The notes beneath the pieces are model-generated. The model ran no database searches, had not been told where the DNA came from, and saw nothing but the letters and a program-made list of their open reading frames with translations. From DASYPQ01 sp041488095 (GTDB lineage Bacteria > Planctomycetota > UBA1135 > GCA-002686595), in NCBI GenBank assembly GCA_041488095.1, contig JBGPOP010000059.1, forward strand, positions 1 to 16,196: a stretch of DNA of 16,196 nucleotides. The letters are read 5' to 3'. Below, piece after piece: positions 12,628 through 16,196 of the stretch. The position numbers and the translations under genes were made by a program. The first letter of the stretch is position 1; every line of letters begins with the position of its first letter.

Positions 12628-13641
12628 TCAGAGCACGCCGCGCGATTCTGGTGTGAAGCGCTCCAGGGCCAGGCACAGAGCGAGCACGAGCGCGGATGCA
12701 AACGCGACGAGCAAGACGGGGCCGTAGGACAGCACGACCGCGGGCTCGCAGGTCCAGATGCCGGATTCGCGACTGCTGTCCGGACCGAAGAACCGCGGAT
12801 CGAGAGCTCCGTACGTGGCCCTGTCATGAAAGACCGGCTCGATGAAGTTGAGCACGCCGAGCAGTACAGGAGCGAGTAGATAGAAGGCCAGGCGCGCGCG
12901 TCGCGATCGTATCAGGCGGCCACCCATCGCGAGCAGGCTGAACGCGATCCACAGGTACGCCGCAATCAGGGTCGTGCCCATCGGCACGGTGATGTCTCGC
13001 GGCAGGTGGCCGAGCCCGCGTGCGATCTCCTCCTGCGTGATCGGGGTGAGCGTTGCTGGCCGTGGACCGCCGAATCCCCAGGCAGCGAGCTCCCGGAGGC
13101 CTTGGATGGGCGAGCCGGTGTCACGTGGGGATGGATGGTCGTCGGGCAGCGCAATCTGGAGCACGAGCGGGGCGAGCCCCAAAGTCACGGTCATCGCAAG
13201 GAAGAGAAACGCGCCGTTCCTGGTCCACCCATGCCGCTTGCGCCGGATGGACTCCTCGCTGGGCGCGGCGCTTGCGGCGTTTTCAGAATCGACGCGCCAC
13301 GTTCGACACAGCAGCGCACCCGATCCAAGGAAGAGGCCGACCAATGGGATCTGCGCCGACCAGAACAGGTGGACCCAGTCACGGCCCAAGACGCGGAACC
13401 CGACTGCGAAGAAGCAGGCCGCGATCCACAGGACGATCAGGACTCCCGTCGCCATGCCGACGAGCTTCCGAGGCAAGAGGCCCTTGCCAAGGACGTAGAG
13501 GGCCGCCTCCACGCTGAGCGCCACCGCAATCAGGACGAGGGGGCCGTAGAGAAACAAGCCGACGACAACCACGATGGCATCCTGAACGGGCCTCAAGCGT
13601 AGCTCGCGCTCGTGCTCGGAGCATACGACGCCCAAGCGCAT
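12628..13641 (-). CDS. large polytopic membrane protein of unknown function
   Basis: 337 residues from ATG 13641; the frame stays open much further upstream, but that part overlaps the hemerythrin gene and is Arg/Pro-rich nonsense. About seven hydrophobic helices: ~22-51, ~61-82 (ATGVLIVLWIAACFFAVGF), ~92-112, ~143-163, ~219-240, ~250-268 and ~300-326. Polar segments lie at ~115-140 (basic RRKRHGWTR) and ~165-215 with LPDDHPSPRD and PITQEEIARGLGHLP. No catalytic motif or family recognised. No Shine-Dalgarno visible, only GGGG upstream. It lies 77 nt downstream of the hemerythrin gene on the same strand, with a repeat B palindrome in the gap, so co-transcription is possible but not shown. Confidence 0.72.
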   Translation of the reverse strand: MRLGVVCSEHERELRLRPVQDAIVVVVGLFLYGPLVLIAVALSVEAALYVLGKGLLPRKLVGMATGVLIVLWIAACFFAVGFRVLGRDWVHLFWSAQIPLVGLFLGSGALLCRTWRVDSENAASAAPSEESIRRKRHGWTRNGAFLFLAMTVTLGLAPLVLQIALPDDHPSPRDTGSPIQGLRELAAWGFGGPRPATLTPITQEEIARGLGHLPRDITVPMGTTLIAAYLWIAFSLLAMGGRLIRSRRARLAFYLLAPVLLGVLNFIEPVFHDRATYGALDPRFFGPDSSRESGIWTCEPAVVLSYGPVLLVAFASALVLALCLALERFTPESRGVL

Positions 13642-13680
13642 GACCCCGCGGGCAGCCTGGCACCGTCGCGGAAATGCCTT

Positions 13681-13717
13681 CAGACCCCCCCGCGTAGCTG
13701 CGAGCCCGGTTCGCGGC
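13681..13717 (+). repeat. dispersed intergenic repeat B, palindromic part
   Basis: ACCCCCCCGCG leads into the 23-mer at 13695-13717 (TAGCTGCGAGCC ... GGTTCGCGGC), 22 of 23 identical to 10337-10359. The TCCCGAAAACC part is eroded here. The palindrome ends just before the hemerythrin stop codon (13719), on its 3' side, so it could be its terminator. Confidence 0.5.
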
Positions 13718-13718
13718 T

Positions 13719-14198
13719 TCAGTAACGCCGTTCGCTGCGTCCGCGGGATGCGCTGAGTCGTGTCTTCTCGGCCGCAGCGAGCTTCTCGCCCGCCTCGCGC
13801 AGCTTCTCGGGAGGAGTGCTCGCCTCGATCGCCGGAAAGAGATGACGCTCCTCCCAGCGGATGTGATCGTCGAGCCCGCGCGCGAGGCGGCTCAAGAGCT
13901 CGCGGTCGGGCTCGGCCCCAGATTCCTTGTGCGAGAGCCGTTCGGCGAGCACGCGCAGCTTCTCGTGCTCGTCGCGCATGCGTTCGGCATCCTCGCGCCG
14001 AGAGATCAGCGGCAGGATCCACAGCTCCTCCGCGACGAAGTGCTGGGTGATCGTGCCCTTCCACACGGCGAGGAAGCCTGCGCACGCCTCGCGCGGAGTC
14101 CCTGCACGCCCCGACAGCGCCCATCGGATCGCGCGCGCCTGTGCGAGGACGAGGTGGTGCTCGCGGGAGAGCGGTTGGAGGCTGGGATGGCGCTTCAT
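13719..14198 (-). CDS. hemerythrin-like (HHE) domain protein
   Basis: 159 residues from ATG 14198; longer in-frame starts (14234) lack support. It is one four-helix hemerythrin-type domain with the expected iron ligands: LSREHHLVLAQ (H14, H15), ITQHFVAEELW (H53, E57), RDEHEKLRVL (H78), LDDHIRWEERHLFPAIE (H112, E116, H119). Such proteins bind a diiron centre and O2, NO or redox signals in the cytoplasm; family members act in iron/oxygen sensing or repair. The C-terminal ~25 residues are charged (KLAAAEKTRLSASRGRSERR) with no domain. No ribosome-binding site is seen; a TAGGAT -10-like hexamer lies ~40 nt upstream. There is no fused regulatory domain, so its partner is unknown. Confidence 0.9.
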   Translation of the reverse strand: MKRHPSLQPLSREHHLVLAQARAIRWALSGRAGTPREACAGFLAVWKGTITQHFVAEELWILPLISRREDAERMRDEHEKLRVLAERLSHKESGAEPDRELLSRLARGLDDHIRWEERHLFPAIEASTPPEKLREAGEKLAAAEKTRLSASRGRSERRY

Positions 14199-14238
14199 GG
14201 CACGTGACGCAGCGCGCGAACAAGGTGGGTGCAAGGGA

Positions 14239-14244
14239 ATCCTA
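14239..14244 (-). promoter_or_regulatory. -10-like TAGGAT upstream of the hemerythrin gene
   Basis: On the minus strand CTGTAGGAT precedes ATG 14198 by 40 nt. The same nonamer precedes the FGE-fold gene at 2922. No -35 box is obvious. Confidence 0.3.
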
Positions 14245-14254
14245 CAGATCCTGA

Positions 14255-14278
14255 CCTGTCCATCCCGAAAACCCCGCG
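14255..14278 (+). repeat. dispersed intergenic repeat B, left part
   Basis: CCTGTCCATCCCGAAAACC (14255-14273) differs from 10309-10327 at one base. It is followed by CCGCG and a shortened version of the palindrome (GAGCAGCGGCTTGA). It lies upstream of the hemerythrin promoter. Confidence 0.5.
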
Positions 14279-14402
14279 CGAGCAGCGGCTTGATGATTCC
14301 TTGGTGAGCGATCGCGCGGCGCTGTTCCTCGTGCGCTGCCCGTGGCTCGCGGCATGAGGGGAGGGAGCCGCGCCACCCGGCAGGCCAGGGAGATCGCCGG
14401 CC

Positions 14403-15914
14403 TCACTGCCAGACGATCAGCACTCCCGCGCTGACGTTGCAACCCGTCCCGCAGGGCCCGTGCGGATCGCGGAACCACGCTTGGTAGATGCGGCTGACGC
14501 CCGGGGTCACGCCGCCTCGGGTGACGATCGACACCGTCGAGTCGCCCGCGCCGCTCGCGTTCAGCGTGATCGCCTGGAGGCGGATCAAGGGGCTGCCCGC
14601 GCAGCGGATGCCGTCCCAGAACGGGACGCTGATCGCGGAGCCTCCCTGGAGGAACAGCGCGGTCTTGTTCGCCGGCCCCTGAGAGAGGTGCAGCACGAGG
14701 TTGTCGTTCGCGACGACGTTCGAGCCGATGCCCGAGAGGACCGCGCCGACGCCGGTCGAGTTCCGGCAGCCCTGTCCCTGGCCCGGGCCGCTCTCGTTGG
14801 CGCACGGGCAAGGCCTCGTCGAGCCGTCCCCGAAGCACATGGGCGTGCCGACGGCCGTGTCCGGCGTGAGCAGCAGGAGGCCGCTTTCCCCGGTCACGGA
14901 GTTCGTGCCTCCGACGGCGATCTGCCGGGAGTTGTTGATCTGGCCGGTGCCGATGTACAGGGACCAGTGGCCGACGGGGGAGACGATGAGGTCCTCGATA
15001 CGGTAGGTGCCGATCCCCTCGTAACGCACGTAGCCGGCGGTGTTGACCCACATCGTCACGTCGTCGAGGTCGTTCATGCTTCCGCAGCCGTTGTTCGGGC
15101 CGCACCCGCTGAAGATCTCCCAGCCGATGCCGTCGGTGTAGCGCGCGGCCTCGCGGTCGCAGTTCGTGCCCGTCGCCAGGATCGCCAGGCCGGCGACCTG
15201 GTTCGAGGCATTGATCGACGCCCCGGCCGTGGTCGCCCAGTAGCTTCCGGGCGGCAGCCCGAGGTCCTGCACGACCATCGTGTTCAGGTCAAATCGCCCG
15301 CAATGATTCGTGAAGGGAATCAGGCAGTAGCACACCATCACGCGCTGGTCGTTGATCCCGCTCGGGCCCCAGGCGCCGTAGGGGTTGAGGTCCAGGATGC
15401 CGCCCGGCGCCGTGAACCAAACCGCGCGGCGATACATGCCACCCTGGGAGTAGCCGACGACGTCGCCGACGTTGTTCAGGGCTGTCACCGCGCTGCCGAT
15501 GTCGCCCGGCAGCTTCCCGAGCTCCTGGATCGTGTATCCCCCGCTCCCGTTCGGGATCCAGAGAGCTCCGACGGCGCCGAAGCTCGGGTCGGCGTAGGAG
15601 ACCGAGCTCACCGCTCCGGCGATCACGCCGGCGTCGTTGATGTCGTACACGCGACTGCTCATCCTGCCCGACGGCAGGGGCAGCGGCGCGAGAGGCGAAC
15701 CGTGGCTCGCCACCCAGCCGCGCTCGTTCGCCGGCGCGAGCGGCGACGTCCCGACCATCCTGCCCGACTGGTTCATCGCGGTCGCACCGGTCGCAGCGCC
15801 GAGGAACTCCACCGTGTAGCTCGGCGGATTCTGCGCTGCGGCGACAGCGGCCGTCGCCGCCCAGATGGCGAGCGAGGCCCATCCCGTTCCTCTCCGCGAC
15901 GCTTCCGATCCCAT
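14403..15914 (-). CDS. secreted HAF-repeat protein with planctomycete-type C-terminal module
   Basis: 503 residues. ATG 15914 is preferred to the adjoining GTG 15917 because AGGAGG lies 6 nt before the ATG. A signal peptide (RRGTGWASLAIWAATAAVAAAQ) ends near residue 28. Residues ~35-340 carry about six repeats of the extracellular HAF type, each with an IN/LN-x-x-G-x-V-x-G core: GATAMNQSGRMVGTS, VYDINDAGVIAGA, VTALNNVGDVVGYSQ, PSGINDQRVMVCY, ASINASNQVAGLA, GQINNSRQIAVGG. These probably form a beta-propeller-like fold. Residues ~359-503 are a Cys-rich module: MCFGDGSTRPCPCANESGPG, CRNSTGVGAVL, GIRCAGSPLIRLQ, YQAWFRDPHGPCGTG. I know this module from numerous secreted proteins of certain planctomycetes. 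Likely extracellular or surface-attached; substrate unknown. Confidence 0.85.
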   Translation of the reverse strand: MGSEASRRGTGWASLAIWAATAAVAAAQNPPSYTVEFLGAATGATAMNQSGRMVGTSPLAPANERGWVASHGSPLAPLPLPSGRMSSRVYDINDAGVIAGAVSSVSYADPSFGAVGALWIPNGSGGYTIQELGKLPGDIGSAVTALNNVGDVVGYSQGGMYRRAVWFTAPGGILDLNPYGAWGPSGINDQRVMVCYCLIPFTNHCGRFDLNTMVVQDLGLPPGSYWATTAGASINASNQVAGLAILATGTNCDREAARYTDGIGWEIFSGCGPNNGCGSMNDLDDVTMWVNTAGYVRYEGIGTYRIEDLIVSPVGHWSLYIGTGQINNSRQIAVGGTNSVTGESGLLLLTPDTAVGTPMCFGDGSTRPCPCANESGPGQGQGCRNSTGVGAVLSGIGSNVVANDNLVLHLSQGPANKTALFLQGGSAISVPFWDGIRCAGSPLIRLQAITLNASGAGDSTVSIVTRGGVTPGVSRIYQAWFRDPHGPCGTGCNVSAGVLIVWQ

Positions 15915-16056
15915 CACCTACCTCCTCGTCGAATGTCGCGGCCGCAGAGCGCCCGGGGGACGACTCCGGCGTCCAGGCGTGAAGCCAGACTACTCCCGAA
16001 CCCCCATGCGGCCATGCGTCGAACTTCGTACAGCGCGGGTTGACGGGCCCTCCATA

Positions 16057-16196
16057 GCCGGGTGGGCCGGTGAGGTTGCCCCCACCGGCCTCCCACAGAT
16101 CCGGACTTGCGCAACTCACGCATCCGGCTCGTCGGATCGAGGCTTCGCTACGGGCGGGCTGGTGCCGCGCGGATCCGTGCTCGTGGAAGCGGAAAG
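16057..16196 (-). mobile_element. group II intron 3' end (domains V and VI), partial
   Basis: Read on the minus strand. 16130-16097 is a 34-nt hairpin starting GAGCCGGATGCG and ending AAGTCCGGATCT; the length and the GAGCCG...CGG-TC arms match catalytic domain V, including the AGC triad. It is followed by GTGGGA, then GGCCGGTG (16072-16065) pairing with CACCGGCC (16090-16083) around a 10-nt loop, and an unpaired A at 16063 followed by CCCGGC. This fits domain VI with its branch-point A about 7 nt before the 3' splice site (usual ending ACCCGAC). The upstream CGTAGCGAAGCCTCG (to 16131) also resembles sequence before domain V in bacterial introns. The rest, including any reverse transcriptase, would lie beyond the right edge. 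The domain V loop is larger than the usual GNRA, so this may be degenerate. Confidence 0.45.

Noticed and set aside
13642..14223. N-terminal extension of the membrane protein frame containing CVTCH (haem-like)
   Set aside because: It overlaps the hemerythrin gene in another frame and is not conserved-looking; a single CxxCH here is chance.
14460..16043. A 527-codon plus-strand frame opposite the HAF-repeat gene
   Set aside because: Ala/Arg/Asp-rich antisense frame; the minus-strand protein has a signal peptide, repeats and a good ribosome-binding site.
16065..16090. GGCCGGTG/CACCGGCC as a rho-independent terminator
   Set aside because: Without a T-tract, and directly after a domain V-like hairpin, it fits domain VI of a group II intron better.
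16159..16176. Bases encoding LVPRGS, identical to a thrombin-site/BamHI vector linker
   Set aside because: No other vector sequence surrounds it, and it lies in what looks like the group II intron; a chance match is more likely than contamination, though the read edge could be checked.

Overview
The window is GC-rich bacterial chromosome, most likely from an uncultured planctomycete. Two features suggest this. The secreted protein at the right end carries a C-terminal Cys-rich module (FGDGS..PCPC ... GDGIRCAG-like ... AWFRDPHGPCGTG) that I associate with large planctomycete secretomes. The partial gene at the left edge has a Lys/Ala-rich linker followed by a short domain ending in KVPME, seen in similar genomes. 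No phage, plasmid, CRISPR or biosynthetic locus is visible. The content is mostly housekeeping plus orphan envelope genes, in single-gene units of mixed orientation.

Layout, 1-5 kb: the 3' end of a small Lys-rich protein; a minus-strand lipoprotein with an isolated secretin N-type domain; a plus-strand conserved hypothetical gene (1295-1735) framed like an integron gene cassette, with a GTTAAGC core-site-like heptamer upstream and an attC-like imperfect palindrome downstream; a minus-strand FGE/SUMF1-fold lipoprotein; and an RNase II/R family exoribonuclease (3117-4910), the only clear core-metabolism gene. A strong hairpin separates the RNase from a convergent small membrane protein.

Layout, 5-9.6 kb: a run of small, mostly orphan genes. 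These are a PH-like small protein, a two-helix membrane peptide, a DUF2007-like protein fused to a RanBP2-type zinc finger, an anchored Cys-containing protein, a coiled-coil lipoprotein, a MORN-like anchored protein and a polytopic membrane protein. Four copies of a short palindromic repeat (core GCCTCGCGCG) sit between them.

Layout, 9.7-16.2 kb: an ICMT/PEMT-type membrane methyltransferase; a thioredoxin-fold protein without CxxC and with a helical repeat tail; a lipoprotein/beta-barrel; a polytopic membrane protein; a hemerythrin-like protein; a secreted HAF-repeat protein; and, at the right edge on the minus strand, what looks like domains V and VI of a group II intron whose body lies outside the window. 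A second dispersed repeat family (TCCCGAAAACC plus a palindrome beginning TAGCTGCGAGCC) lies in four intergenic gaps here.

Regulation: several genes have a TANNNT -10-like hexamer only 8-10 nt before the start codon and no Shine-Dalgarno, suggesting leaderless transcripts. Others (929, 1295, 2893, 12021 and 15914 starts) have textbook AGGAGG-like sites. No multi-gene operon is convincing. I did not find a clear new multi-gene system. The best leads are the solo cassette-like unit, the group II intron end and the two small repeat families.
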